DNA of 64,000 nt from NCBI RefSeq assembly GCF_027214045.1, contig NZ_JAPWHE010000006.1:124001-188000 (forward strand). The letters are read 5' to 3'. The position numbers and the translations under genes are program-made. Below, in pieces: positions 26,421 through 35,184 of this stretch (within the stretch, counting starts at the first letter, position 1; the number at the start of each line of letters is the position of its first letter). The notes beneath the pieces are model-generated. The model was not told the DNA's origin and searched no databases. It worked only from the letters and a program-made list of their open reading frames with translations. The stretch is from Castellaniella denitrificans (GTDB lineage Bacteria > Pseudomonadota > Gammaproteobacteria > Burkholderiales > Burkholderiaceae_B).

Positions 26421-26638
26421 ACACAATTCCGATCTATTTCAATGGCGAGCCTCGCGACGTGCCCGAGGGATCGACCCTGCGGCAGGCGCTGGCGCTGCTG
26501 ACGCCCGGCGGCGCGCAGGAAGACGCGCCACTGGCCACCGCGCTCAACGGCGACCATGTCGCCCGCCCCCAACGGGAACGGACCCGGGTGACGGCTGGAG
26601 ACCACATCACCACATTTACCCCCATCGTCGGAGGCTGA
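26417..26638 (+). CDS. thiS: Sulfur carrier protein ThiS
   Basis: A 73-residue ubiquitin-like sulfur carrier for thiazole formation. It begins [20 protein letters not shown] and ends in the obligatory C-terminal Gly-Gly (TFTPIVGG), which is adenylated by ThiF and thiocarboxylated. The region [17 protein letters not shown] matches the usual ThiS core. It starts inside the thiO stop and ends 5 bases before thiG. Confidence 0.93.
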   Translation: MNTIPIYFNGEPRDVPEGSTLRQALALLTPGGAQEDAPLATALNGDHVARPQRERTRVTAGDHITTFTPIVGG

Positions 26639-26643
26639 GCGCC

Positions 26644-27426
26644 ATGAGCTGGACAATCGCCGATCGGGAGCTCGACAGCCGCTTCTTCCTGGGAACGGCC
26701 GCCTACCCTTCCCCACAGGTCATGCTGGACGCCGTGCGCGCCTCCGGCGCGCGGGTCGTCACGGTCGGCCTCAAACGCCAGGCGGCGGCCGGCGCCTCGG
26801 ACGGACAACCTTTTTTCTCGATGCTGCGGGAGCTGGGATGCCAGTTGCTGCCGAACACGGCGGGCTGCGGCACGGCGGCCGAGGCGGTCGCGTTGGCCCG
26901 CATGGCACGGGAGCTCTTCGGCACATCCTGGATCAAACTGGAAGTGATCGGGGACGATCACACGCTGCAGCCGGACGTCTTCGAGCTGGTCTCGGCTGCC
27001 CGGACGCTGGCGCGCGACGGCTTTCAGGTCTTTCCCTATTGCACGGACGACCTGGTCGTCTGCCGGCGCCTGCTGGACGAGGGCTGTGTGGCGCTGATGC
27101 CCTGGGGAGCGCCCATCGGCTCGGGCCAGGGGCTGCTCAATCCCTCCGCACTGCGCACGCTGCGCGAGCGTCTGCCGGACACCCCCTTGATCGTGGACGC
27201 CGGCATCGGTTCGCCCATGGACGCGACTCAGGCCATGGAGCTCGGCTTCGACGCGGTGCTGCTGAATTCGGCCGTCTCCCGCGCCCTGGATCCGGTGCGC
27301 ATGGCCGAGGCCTTCAAGTGGGCGATCCAGGCCGGACGGCTGGCCTGGGAAGCCGGCATCATGGCGGAACAGGACATGGCAATCGCCACGACGCCGGTCT
27401 CGGGGCGTCCCTTCGTGCTGGGCTGA
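26644..27426 (+). CDS. thiG: Thiazole synthase ThiG
   Basis: TIM-barrel enzyme that condenses DXP, dehydroglycine and ThiS thiocarboxylate into thiazole phosphate. The product has 260 residues. The Schiff-base Lys is in [12 protein letters not shown] (about K98). Other signatures are [34 protein letters not shown] and [29 protein letters not shown]. The local operon is thiO-thiS-thiG only; thiE, thiC and thiF must be elsewhere. It converges on the TRAP gene with 15 bases between stops. Confidence 0.96.
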   Translation: MSWTIADRELDSRFFLGTAAYPSPQVMLDAVRASGARVVTVGLKRQAAAGASDGQPFFSMLRELGCQLLPNTAGCGTAAEAVALARMARELFGTSWIKLEVIGDDHTLQPDVFELVSAARTLARDGFQVFPYCTDDLVVCRRLLDEGCVALMPWGAPIGSGQGLLNPSALRTLRERLPDTPLIVDAGIGSPMDATQAMELGFDAVLLNSAVSRALDPVRMAEAFKWAIQAGRLAWEAGIMAEQDMAIATTPVSGRPFVLG

Positions 27427-27441
27427 GACCGGCGGTGGCCA

Positions 27442-28563
27442 TCACTGGCGCTGTTCGTTGGCCGTCTTGACCATGCTGTCGTACAGAGTCAGGATGCGCG
27501 ACCGGTATGGAAAGACCATTTTCGCGAAATCGCTCTGGGAATCCAGCACCTTCTTGAAGAACGGATTGGCCGCAGCATACTTCGCCGTGACCTTTCTTTC
27601 CTCCTCGATGAAGCGCGTGTAGTAATCCGGGGGCGTGTCCAGCACCTTCACGCCTTCCTTGTCCATGAACTCGTGCAGCGCCACGGAATTGTCATACACG
27701 TTGGCATCCAGGGTATCGGCGATGTTGGCTTTGGCGGCGACCCGGATGATTTCCTTCAAGTCGTCGGGCAGCGACTTCCAGAAGTCCCCGTTGATGAAAA
27801 TCTGCCCGATGTCGGTTTGCTGATGCAGTCCCTGCAGGTAGTAGTATTTCCAGATCTTCTGCAGGCCCAGGTTGCGGTCGTCCGCGGGACCGATCCATTC
27901 CGCCGCGTCGATCACCCCTCTTTGCGCCGAAGGCACGATATCGCCGCCCGGCACGCCCACCGCCGCAATGCCCATGGCCTGGTAGGTCTCGCCCGGGATG
28001 CCCGGGGGCGAGCGGTACTTGAAGCGCTTGAATTCCTCCACGTCCTTGATCGGTTTCTTGAACCAGCCCAGGGGATCGGGCCCCATGGGCTGCATCAGAA
28101 AGGCCTTGACGTTGTAGTGCATCACGTCTTCCAGGAGTTCCTTGTAGAGTTGCTCCCCGCCCCCCTTGTAGTACCACGCGACCATGCTGGTCTGGTCCAG
28201 GCCGGTGCTGGCCGGCGCGTTCGAGAACAGCACGAACGCGGAATTCTTGCCCGAGAAATAATTGGGCCAGACGTAGCCGGCCTTGACCACGTCGTTGCTG
28301 ACCGCGTCCAGGATTTCGAAGGGCCCCACCACGGCGCCGGCAGCCAGCACTTCAACCTTCAACCGCCCGCCGGACATCAGATCGACCTGTTTGGAAAACT
28401 GCTCCAGCAGTTTGAAGTACAGGCTGGCGTTCGGTACCGCCGTCTGGATGGAAAATTGATAGACTTTTTGATCGGCCGCCTGTGTCAGGGCGGGGGCGCA
28501 TGTCAGCAGTCCCGCCGAAAGACACAGGATGCCGGCAAACCTGGATTTGAAAAAACGGATCAT
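27442..28563 (-). CDS. TRAP transporter periplasmic binding protein (DctP family)
   Basis: A 373-residue solute-binding protein of a tripartite ATP-independent periplasmic transporter. The signal peptide is at about 1-29 (ILCLSAGLLTCAPALTQAA). The DctP fold is visible in QVDLMSGGRLKVEVLAAGAVVGPFEILDAV and YRSPPGIPGETYQAMGIAAVGVPGGDI, where the conserved Arg pairs with a carboxylate, then GVIDAAEWIGPADD. The GVIDAAEWIGP group often binds 2-oxo acids or related carboxylates, but the ligand here is not known. It is the last gene of a GMC-dctQ-dctM-dctP transcript. Confidence 0.9.
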   Translation of the reverse strand: MIRFFKSRFAGILCLSAGLLTCAPALTQAADQKVYQFSIQTAVPNASLYFKLLEQFSKQVDLMSGGRLKVEVLAAGAVVGPFEILDAVSNDVVKAGYVWPNYFSGKNSAFVLFSNAPASTGLDQTSMVAWYYKGGGEQLYKELLEDVMHYNVKAFLMQPMGPDPLGWFKKPIKDVEEFKRFKYRSPPGIPGETYQAMGIAAVGVPGGDIVPSAQRGVIDAAEWIGPADDRNLGLQKIWKYYYLQGLHQQTDIGQIFINGDFWKSLPDDLKEIIRVAAKANIADTLDANVYDNSVALHEFMDKEGVKVLDTPPDYYTRFIEEERKVTAKYAAANPFFKKVLDSQSDFAKMVFPYRSRILTLYDSMVKTANEQRQ

Positions 28564-28637
28564 GTTGGTCTCCTTGAGTCAAACCGATTCGACAAGCTAG
28601 GTCACGCCATGGCTCACCCTCCGTAAGAATGGCTGCG

Positions 28638-29960
28638 TCAATCCGCCAGCCCCGTGATTTGCGGCAGCCAATGGACCAGGATCGGGAACTTGATGAGGAT
28701 CAGCACGACCAGCGCCTGCAGGCCGACGAACTGGATCATGCCCAGGTAGATATCCTTCATGCGCCATTGCGGCACGACCCCCTTGAGGAAGTACGAGGAC
28801 AACGCCAGGGGCGGCGTCAACCAGGAAGTCTGCAGGGTGACGGCGACCAGGATGCTGAACCAGAGGATGTCGAAGTCCAGGCTGCGGGCAACCGGCAGCA
28901 GGATGGGGACGACCACCAGAACGATGGGGATCCATTCCAGCGGACCGCCCAGCAGGAAGATCAGGAAAAGCATCAACAGCAGCATGATCAGCGGCGAGAC
29001 CGGCAGGGATGTGAGAATCTCGGTGATCAGCCGGCCACTGCCCAGGCGGGCGAAGACCGCGCCGAAAAAATTGGCCGCGCCGATCAGGAACATGATGAAA
29101 GCGCTGACTTCCATCGTCCTGATGACGGCGATGCGCAGCGCTTTCCAGCTCAGGCGCCGGTAGATGGCGGTCAGCGCCAGCGATGCGAACGCGCCCGTCG
29201 CCGCCGCGTCGGTCGGTGTGGTCACGCCGCCGACGATGAGTCCCAGGGTGGACAGGATGACGACCGTGATGGGGATCACGCCGACGAACAGTTCGCGCAG
29301 TTTGTCGAGCAGGGAGAGCGGCGGCCCATCGTATGGAATCGGCGGCCCCAGCCTGGGATTGATCTGACAGCGGATGACGGTGTAGATGAGATAGGCGCCC
29401 GAGAGCATCAGGCCCGGAACCACCGCGGCGGCGAACAGGGTGGACACGGGAATGCCGACCAGCGGTCCCAGGACGATCAGCATCACGCTGGGAGGAATCA
29501 GGATGCCGAGCGTACCACCCGCCGCGATCACGCCAGCCGACAGGCGGGTGTCGTATCCGCTGCGAATCAGCATGGGAGCGGCCATGACGCCCAGGACGGT
29601 CACCGACGCGCCGACGATGCCGGTGGCCGCCGCAAACAGCGTGGCCGTCGCCAGGACGATGACATAGAGCGAACCCTTGTATTTCCCCAGCATGATCTGC
29701 AGGGCGCGGAACATCCGGTCCATCAGGCCCGACTGGTCCAGAACGTAGCCCATGAACAGGAACAGGGGAATGGCGGCCAGCTCGACGCTGGTCATCAGCG
29801 AGAAGAACTGATAGGTCAGCAGGTTGAAGACTTGCTGGCCGATGGCCAGGAAGCCGAACAGCAGGGCCACGAAAATGAACACGAAGGCCATCGGAAACCC
29901 GGTGAGCACGCCCACCACGGCGACCAGCAGGGACACGAGGCCGAGGACGGGATTGCTCAT
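28638..29960 (-). CDS. TRAP transporter large permease (DctM family)
   Basis: A 440-residue ion-coupled permease with about twelve hydrophobic segments. The start MSNPVLGLVSLLVAVVGVLTG overlaps the small-subunit stop by 4 bases; a longer upstream reading would run through that gene and is rejected. DctM signatures include IPLFLFMGYVLDQSGLMDRMF, GTLGILIPPSVMLIVLGPLVGIPVS and TPTDAAATGAFASL. It pairs with the DctQ subunit at 29957-30514. Confidence 0.94.
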   Translation of the reverse strand: MSNPVLGLVSLLVAVVGVLTGFPMAFVFIFVALLFGFLAIGQQVFNLLTYQFFSLMTSVELAAIPLFLFMGYVLDQSGLMDRMFRALQIMLGKYKGSLYVIVLATATLFAAATGIVGASVTVLGVMAAPMLIRSGYDTRLSAGVIAAGGTLGILIPPSVMLIVLGPLVGIPVSTLFAAAVVPGLMLSGAYLIYTVIRCQINPRLGPPIPYDGPPLSLLDKLRELFVGVIPITVVILSTLGLIVGGVTTPTDAAATGAFASLALTAIYRRLSWKALRIAVIRTMEVSAFIMFLIGAANFFGAVFARLGSGRLITEILTSLPVSPLIMLLLMLFLIFLLGGPLEWIPIVLVVVPILLPVARSLDFDILWFSILVAVTLQTSWLTPPLALSSYFLKGVVPQWRMKDIYLGMIQFVGLQALVVLILIKFPILVHWLPQITGLAD

Positions 29961-30514
29961 GATTGGGATTCCTCGTTCTGGAACGGCACGTTGTGCCGGA
30001 TGACCCAGCAGGCCTTGATCAGTTCGGCCACGCCTTGCAGCAACAGCAGCAGGATCGTGAGGGGAATCACCGCCTTGAGCGGATAGATCGGCGGCATCCA
30101 AGGGCTCTGCGGGTAAAGCTCGTGCTGCGCCCATGACTGGCCGGCGAAGCGCAGACTGACCATGAAGAACAGTCCCATGGCCGGGAAATACAGCACGACG
30201 TACATCACGGCATCCAGCAAGGCCTGCCAGCGCGGCTTGAGCAGGGCGAGCAGGAAATCCGCCCGGACGTGGCTGCCTTTTTGCAAGGCATAGGCCGCGC
30301 CCAGCATGAACACCGCGCTGGAGAGCATATAGGTCATGTCATACGCCCAGATGGTGGGTTTGTTGAAGAGGTAGCGGGATGTGACCTCGTAGACCAGCGC
30401 GCCCGTCAGGGGCAGAATCAGCCAGGCCGCCAGCTTGCCGATCAGCCGCGATGGATATTCCAGCACCGCCAGCAGCCTGCGCAATCCGGGGGAAGGTTTT
30501 CGAGCGTTGTCCAT
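29957..30514 (-). CDS. TRAP transporter small permease (DctQ family)
   Basis: A 185-residue protein with four membrane helices, the small membrane subunit of a TRAP transporter. The first helix is LAAWLILPLTGALVYEVTSRYLFNKPT, where the VTSRYLFNKPT end is typical of DctQ. YALQKGSHVRADFLL and the C-terminal YPLKAVIPLTILLLLLQGVAELIK also match the family. It lies between the GMC oxidoreductase and the large permease, 21 bases after the former. Confidence 0.92.
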   Translation of the reverse strand: MDNARKPSPGLRRLLAVLEYPSRLIGKLAAWLILPLTGALVYEVTSRYLFNKPTIWAYDMTYMLSSAVFMLGAAYALQKGSHVRADFLLALLKPRWQALLDAVMYVVLYFPAMGLFFMVSLRFAGQSWAQHELYPQSPWMPPIYPLKAVIPLTILLLLLQGVAELIKACWVIRHNVPFQNEESQS

Positions 30515-30535
30515 GGGATTCCGGGCTCCTTGCGG

Positions 30536-32170
30536 TCAGTGCGCCACTTCTTGTGGAACCGGTGCCCGGCCGGCATCGGTCAGGATGAACTCCGCGGCGC
30601 GTTCGGCCATCATGATGATGGGGACGTTCGTATTGCCAGATACCAGGGTGGGCATGACCGAACCATCCACTACCCGCAGCCCGTCGACGCCATGGACTTT
30701 CATGTGGTGGTCGACGACCGCCATGGGGTCGGTGCGAACGCCCATTCTGGCTGTGCCGGTGGGATGAAAAATGGTCGCGCCATGCTCCCGGCAGAAGTGC
30801 AGGATCTCGTCGTCGCTGCGAGCGTCAGGTCCCGGCCTGTACTCGCGCTTCATCAGCGGCTTCATGGGCTCCGTGTCGGCGATGCGGCGGGCGAGCCGCA
30901 CCGCCGCGATGGCCGTGCGCCGGTCGAGTTCGGCATCCAGATAGTTGGGCCGCATCGACGGCGGCTGGAGCGGATCGGGCGACTGTATCCTCACATGTCC
31001 GCGGGACTCGGGACGCAATTGGCAGACAGAGTAGGTGCAGCCGGAAAAATCGTGCACACGCGCACCGGCCAGATCGGCGGACAAAGTGCCCAGGTGGAAC
31101 TGAACGTCGGGCCGGTCGGATTCCGGCAGTGCCCGGCAGAACAGTGCGCCCTGGTTGATGCCGATGGCCAGTGGACCGCTGCGGAACAGCAGCCACTGCA
31201 GTCCCATCCTGGCCCGGCCCCAAAGGCTGCGCAACTGATCGTTGTTGGTGATCGGCTTCGAGACCTCGTAGATCAGGCGCAACTGCAGGTGATCCTGTAG
31301 GTTTTCGCCGACACCGGGCAGATCCAGGACGACCGGTGCGCCGTGGCGCCGCAGCAGGTCCGCCGGACCGAGGCCGGAGAGCTGGAGCAACTGGGGTGAC
31401 AGCAAGGCGCCCGCGCACAGGATGACCTCCCGGTTGGCACGCAGCGTCCGCATCTGGCCGCCGACGCGATATTCCACCGCCGTGGCGCGCCGGTTCTGGA
31501 GCACGACCCGGGTCGCCTGCGCGCGGGTGATGACCTCCAGGTTGGACCGGCCGCGCGCGGGCTTGAGGTACGCCACCGCCGACGAGCAGCGCCATCCGCC
31601 ATGTGTGGTGAGCTGGTAATAACCGACCCCTTCCTGATCGCCTGTGTTGAAATCGTCTGTTCTGGGAATGCCATTCGCCTCGGCCGACTGGATGAAGGCC
31701 TCGACCAGTTCATGCCTGGCGCGAATGGAGGACGCATACAGCGGACCGTCCGTGCCGCGCGTGGGACCGGGCCCCAGATCGTTATGCTCCAGCTTGCGGA
31801 AATACGGCAGGCAGTCGTCCCAGCCCCAGCCCGGATTGCCGAGCTCGGCCCAGTGATCGTAGTCCTGTCTTTGCCCGCGGATGTAGATCAGGCCGTTGAT
31901 CGAACTGCTGCCGCCCAGCGTCTTGCCGCGTGGCCAGTAGATCCGGCGCCCCAGCATGTTGGGCTCGGGATCGGTATAGAAACCCCAGTTGACGTGCTTG
32001 TCGAACATGGTCCGGCCGTAGCCGATCGGAATGTGGATCCAGAGATTGGAATCCGGCGGGCCGGCCTCGAGCAGGCAGACGCTGTGCTTGCCGTTCTCGC
32101 TCAACCGGTTGGCCAGAACGCAACCGGCCGAGCCCGCGCCCACGATGATGTAGTCCACAGCCTGGTTCAT
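30536..32170 (-). CDS. GMC-family FAD oxidoreductase (choline/alcohol dehydrogenase type)
   Basis: A 544-residue glucose-methanol-choline oxidoreductase. The N-terminal FAD fold is VDYIIVGAGSAGCVLANRL with LLEAGPPDSN. GMC signature 1 is YWPRGKTLGGSSSINGLIYIRG and signature 2 is GALLSPQLLQLSGLGP. The catalytic His pair region is IFHPTGTARMG and SGNTNVPIIMMAERAAEFI. It is closest to the BetA/AlkJ-like alcohol dehydrogenases by motif, but the substrate is unknown. Co-transcription with a TRAP importer suggests that it oxidises the imported alcohol or a derivative. Confidence 0.92.
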   Translation of the reverse strand: MNQAVDYIIVGAGSAGCVLANRLSENGKHSVCLLEAGPPDSNLWIHIPIGYGRTMFDKHVNWGFYTDPEPNMLGRRIYWPRGKTLGGSSSINGLIYIRGQRQDYDHWAELGNPGWGWDDCLPYFRKLEHNDLGPGPTRGTDGPLYASSIRARHELVEAFIQSAEANGIPRTDDFNTGDQEGVGYYQLTTHGGWRCSSAVAYLKPARGRSNLEVITRAQATRVVLQNRRATAVEYRVGGQMRTLRANREVILCAGALLSPQLLQLSGLGPADLLRRHGAPVVLDLPGVGENLQDHLQLRLIYEVSKPITNNDQLRSLWGRARMGLQWLLFRSGPLAIGINQGALFCRALPESDRPDVQFHLGTLSADLAGARVHDFSGCTYSVCQLRPESRGHVRIQSPDPLQPPSMRPNYLDAELDRRTAIAAVRLARRIADTEPMKPLMKREYRPGPDARSDDEILHFCREHGATIFHPTGTARMGVRTDPMAVVDHHMKVHGVDGLRVVDGSVMPTLVSGNTNVPIIMMAERAAEFILTDAGRAPVPQEVAH

Positions 32171-32298
32171 GGGATGGCGTCTCCTTTGCGCTGACCGGGC
32201 GATGATCGTTTCTTTTTCGGCCAGTGTGACTGGGGCTCGCCGCGTCTCACCACGGGGTTAATACTATGAATTCCACCCGTGGCACGGAATGTGTCATC

Positions 32299-32315
32299 AT
32301 GGTTCCATTTACCAT
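32299..32315. promoter_or_regulatory. Candidate IclR operator between GMC gene and iclR
   Basis: ATGGT (32299-32303) and ACCAT (32311-32315) form an inverted repeat with a 7-base spacer, shortly upstream of the preferred iclR start at 32338. A second imperfect repeat, ATTCC-N11-GGAAT (32270-32290), lies next to it. The 7-base spacer equals that of the other IclR-linked repeat in this window. Confidence 0.3.
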
Positions 32316-32337
32316 TGGCTCATCGGGGTCTTTCACG

Positions 32338-33102
32338 ATGAACGAACTCGCCGATCGTGCCCTGCGCGCGCTGCGGATCCTGGAAAACCTGTCGGTCGCC
32401 TCCCTTCCTCAGACGCTGGCGCAATTGGCCCAGCGAACCGGCCTGCCGAAATCCAGCCTGTTGCGCGTGCTCAACGACCTGGAGCGGGCCTCCTATGTCA
32501 CCCGGCTGCCCGGCCGGAGGGGATACGTGACCGGCTCGCGGACGCACGAACTGGGCTTGTCCATCCTGCGTGCCCCCCAACTGCTGCGAGCGTGCCGCGC
32601 GGCGCTGAGCCGGCTCGTCGAGATCACGGGTGAAACGTGCAACCTGAACACGCTGTCGGGCGATGCCGTGCAATACCTGGCCCGGGTGGAGAGCCCCGGT
32701 CATTTGCGCCTGCAACTGCACATGGACATCGGCTCCCACGTACCGCTGCATTGCACCGCCAGCGGCAAGCTGTTCCTGGCCTTCATGCGTCCGGCGGAAC
32801 AACGCGCCCTGCTGGACAGAATGGAACTGACGCGGATGACGCCCAAGACGATCACCCGGCCCGAGGCGCTGGTATCGGCGCTCAGGCCGATCCGGGAACA
32901 AGAGATCGGCATCGACGACGAGGAATTCATCGTCGGGATGGTGGCCGTCGCAGTCCCGATCAGGGATCGCGACGGCAAGATGATCGCGGCCCTGGCCTGC
33001 CATGCGCCGACCGCCCAGGCATCACTCAAGGATCTGATGGAGAAGGCCCATTTCATGCACCGGACTGCGAACGAACTGGGTCTGATCCTGGCGGGCGATT
33101 AG
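32338..33102 (+). CDS. IclR-family transcriptional regulator
   Basis: A 254-residue IclR regulator, probable local regulator of the divergent GMC-TRAP operon. The preferred start is MNELADRALRALRILE; an in-frame ATG at 32266 would add 24 residues that look non-coding and would cover the candidate operator. The helix-turn-helix is TLAQLAQRTGLPKSSLLRVLNDLERASYV. The effector domain has HCTASGKLFLAFMRPAEQRALLDRM and DDEEFIVGMVAVAVPIRD. Its effector is presumably a substrate or product of the divergent genes. Confidence 0.9.
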   Translation: MNELADRALRALRILENLSVASLPQTLAQLAQRTGLPKSSLLRVLNDLERASYVTRLPGRRGYVTGSRTHELGLSILRAPQLLRACRAALSRLVEITGETCNLNTLSGDAVQYLARVESPGHLRLQLHMDIGSHVPLHCTASGKLFLAFMRPAEQRALLDRMELTRMTPKTITRPEALVSALRPIREQEIGIDDEEFIVGMVAVAVPIRDRDGKMIAALACHAPTAQASLKDLMEKAHFMHRTANELGLILAGD

Positions 33103-33212
33103 CCATCGCCCTCCGCAAGGCCATCATCCCCTTTGTCCTTTCCGCCAACCGGTCCTCTCGCCGGCCCGACTCGCACCCGCGCTATCATGGGCGCTGTCCG
33201 ATTGTTTGAACC

Positions 33213-34151
33213 ATGCATATTCACGGATTCACCATGGAAGGCCTTGCGACCAACGGTTTTCAACCCCTGCCCGGCTGCGCGCTGTTACGCATCCAGGGGC
33301 CCGACGCTCCTTCGTTCCTGCACGGGCAACTGACGCACGGCGTCACTGCCCTGGGTGACGGCCAGGCGGCGCCGGCCGCCTACTGCATGCCCCAGGGCCG
33401 CCTGCTGGCGAACGGCGTGGTCTGGCGGATGGGAAACGACGGTCTCGTGTGGATGGTGTCGCGGGACGTGGCGGAGGGGCTGATCAAGCGGCTGCGCATG
33501 TTCGTGCTGCGCGCGCGGGTCACGATCGGCCTGGATGAAGCGCCCCGGGTCTGGGGTGTGTGGGGCGCCGGCGCCGTGCCGGCCCCGCTGCACCGGGCGC
33601 CAGCCTGGTCCCGCGCCTCGATCGGAGGTGCGGACTGGATCGTGGCCCCCATGTCCCGAGAGGATCGGCCGGCCGCCTGGCGCTTCGCGGATGCGGCGCC
33701 GACCGGGGCCGACGCCGCCGAAGACGACGCCTGGACCGCCCTGAGGCTGGCTGGCGGCTGGCCCTGGATCCAGGCGGCATCCCAGGATCTGTTCCTGCCG
33801 GCTTCCCTGGACATGGATCTGAACGGCACCATCGATTTCGCCAAGGGCTGCTATCCGGGCCAGGAAGTCATCGCCCGCAGCCACTATCGGGGGACGGTCA
33901 AGCGCCGCATGGCCTACGGCACTGTGGCCTGGTCGCAGGACACCCCCGCCCCGTCCCCGGCATCCGATCTGTACCCCGCGGGGGATCAGGCGGGCCGGCC
34001 CACTGGCCGCGTGATCGAGTCGGCCGTCCATCGGGGTCTGCTGCACGTGACGGCCGAAATCACCCTGGCGGACTGGCCGGCGATGCGCTATGCCGTCGGT
34101 GCGCCGGACGGCCCGGTCCTCGACTTGCGCGCGCCTTCCGGAACCGCCTGA
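33213..34151 (+). CDS. ygfZ: YgfZ/GcvT-like folate-binding Fe-S cluster assembly protein
   Basis: A 312-residue GcvT-fold protein that uses tetrahydrofolate to help maintain iron-sulfur enzymes. The diagnostic motif K-G-C-Y-x-G-Q-E appears as DFAKGCYPGQEVIARSHYRG near residue 215. The N-terminal LPGCALLRIQGPDAPSFLHGQLT is the usual beginning, so a start at 33234 is an alternative. In many betaproteobacteria ygfZ neighbours mltG; here about 25 kb of transport and catabolic genes separate them. Confidence 0.92.
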   Translation: MHIHGFTMEGLATNGFQPLPGCALLRIQGPDAPSFLHGQLTHGVTALGDGQAAPAAYCMPQGRLLANGVVWRMGNDGLVWMVSRDVAEGLIKRLRMFVLRARVTIGLDEAPRVWGVWGAGAVPAPLHRAPAWSRASIGGADWIVAPMSREDRPAAWRFADAAPTGADAAEDDAWTALRLAGGWPWIQAASQDLFLPASLDMDLNGTIDFAKGCYPGQEVIARSHYRGTVKRRMAYGTVAWSQDTPAPSPASDLYPAGDQAGRPTGRVIESAVHRGLLHVTAEITLADWPAMRYAVGAPDGPVLDLRAPSGTA

Positions 34152-34190
34152 ATCCGGACAGGTGCTCGCGCGTGCATCAATGGCCAGGGC

Positions 34191-34204
34191 GCGGGCATGC
34201 CCGC
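34191..34204. other. Palindrome between convergent ygfZ and mmsB-like gene
   Basis: The perfect 14-base palindrome GCGGGCATGCCCGC lies in the 68-base gap between two convergent stops. It may be a termination stem, but has no T-run and almost no loop. Confidence 0.25.
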
Positions 34205-34219
34205 CGCCCCGCCCTGCTG

Positions 34220-35113
34220 TCAGCGCGGCTGGTGGTACAGCTTCAGGATGCTGGAGAAGTCCAGCTGGCCATGCCCCTGGGTGCTGTGCAGCGCGTACAG
34301 ATTGCGCGCCAGTTCGCCCAGCGGGGTGGTCGCGCGGGCCTGCATGGACGCCTCGGCCGCCAGCCCCAGGTCCTTGAGCATCAGGTCCACGCCGAAACCG
34401 CCGGCGTAGTCCTTGGAGGCCGGCGCGTTTTCCATCACGCCGGGCCACGGGTTGTACAGTTCCGTCGCCCAGTTGCGCCCGGAGCTCTTGGCGATGATGT
34501 CCGACAGGGTCTTGGGATCCAGGCCGTTGGCCACGCCCAGGGCCAGGGCCTCGGCCGTGCCGGCCATCAGGATGCCCAGGAGCATGTTGTTGCAGATCTT
34601 CGCCACCTGACCCGCACCCGCGTCCCCCGCATGGAAGATGTTCTTGCCCATTTTTTCGAGGTAAGGCCGGGCCGATTCCAGATCGGCGGCCGCGCCGCCG
34701 ACGATGAAGGTCAATGTGCCCGCCACGGCGCCGCCCGTGCCGCCGGACACCGGCGCGTCGATCATCCGGATGCCACGCTGCGCGGCGGCGGCCGAGACCT
34801 TGCGCGCCGACTCGGGCGCGATGGTGCTGCATTCCAGGACCAGCGTGCCGCGGGCGATCGAGGCGAGCAGGCCGTCGTCGCCCAGGTACAGGCTTTCGAC
34901 GTGGCGGCTGGCCGGCAGCATGGTGATGACCAGGTCGGCTCCCGCAACGGCTTCGGCCGCGGAAGACGCCGCCGTCGCGCCCGCCCCGGCCAGGGCCTGG
35001 ACGGCCTGCGGGACCAGATCGAAGACCTGGAGCCTGTGGCCCGCTTTCAGCAGGTTCTGTGCCATCGGGCCGCCCATGTGGCCCAATCCGATGAATCCGA
35101 TGATGCTGCTCAT
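34220..35113 (-). CDS. mmsB: 3-Hydroxyisobutyrate dehydrogenase
   Basis: NAD-dependent beta-hydroxyacid dehydrogenase that oxidises 3-hydroxyisobutyrate to methylmalonate semialdehyde in valine breakdown. The product has 297 residues, the family norm. The nucleotide fold is IGFIGLGHMGGPMAQNLLKAGH. The substrate motif is DAPVSGGTGGAVAGTLTFIVGG, and the catalytic Lys is in GAGQVAKICNNMLLG. The C-terminal helix domain has GFGVDLMLKDLGLAAEA. It is the last gene of a three-gene group with a HIBYL-CoA hydrolase and an acyl-CoA dehydrogenase; mmsA is not beside it. Confidence 0.92.
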   Translation of the reverse strand: MSSIIGFIGLGHMGGPMAQNLLKAGHRLQVFDLVPQAVQALAGAGATAASSAAEAVAGADLVITMLPASRHVESLYLGDDGLLASIARGTLVLECSTIAPESARKVSAAAAQRGIRMIDAPVSGGTGGAVAGTLTFIVGGAAADLESARPYLEKMGKNIFHAGDAGAGQVAKICNNMLLGILMAGTAEALALGVANGLDPKTLSDIIAKSSGRNWATELYNPWPGVMENAPASKDYAGGFGVDLMLKDLGLAAEASMQARATTPLGELARNLYALHSTQGHGQLDFSSILKLYHQPR

Positions 35114-35184
35114 GCGTGTCTCCTGTGATGATGCGTGGAATTCTTATGATCATGTGCCCCGGGCCACCGGTCCGGTCATCCGGT

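Noticed and set aside
28629-30086. Long plus-strand frame opposite the TRAP permease genes
   Set aside because: Rich in Gln, Asp and His repeats typical of antisense translation of membrane-protein genes.
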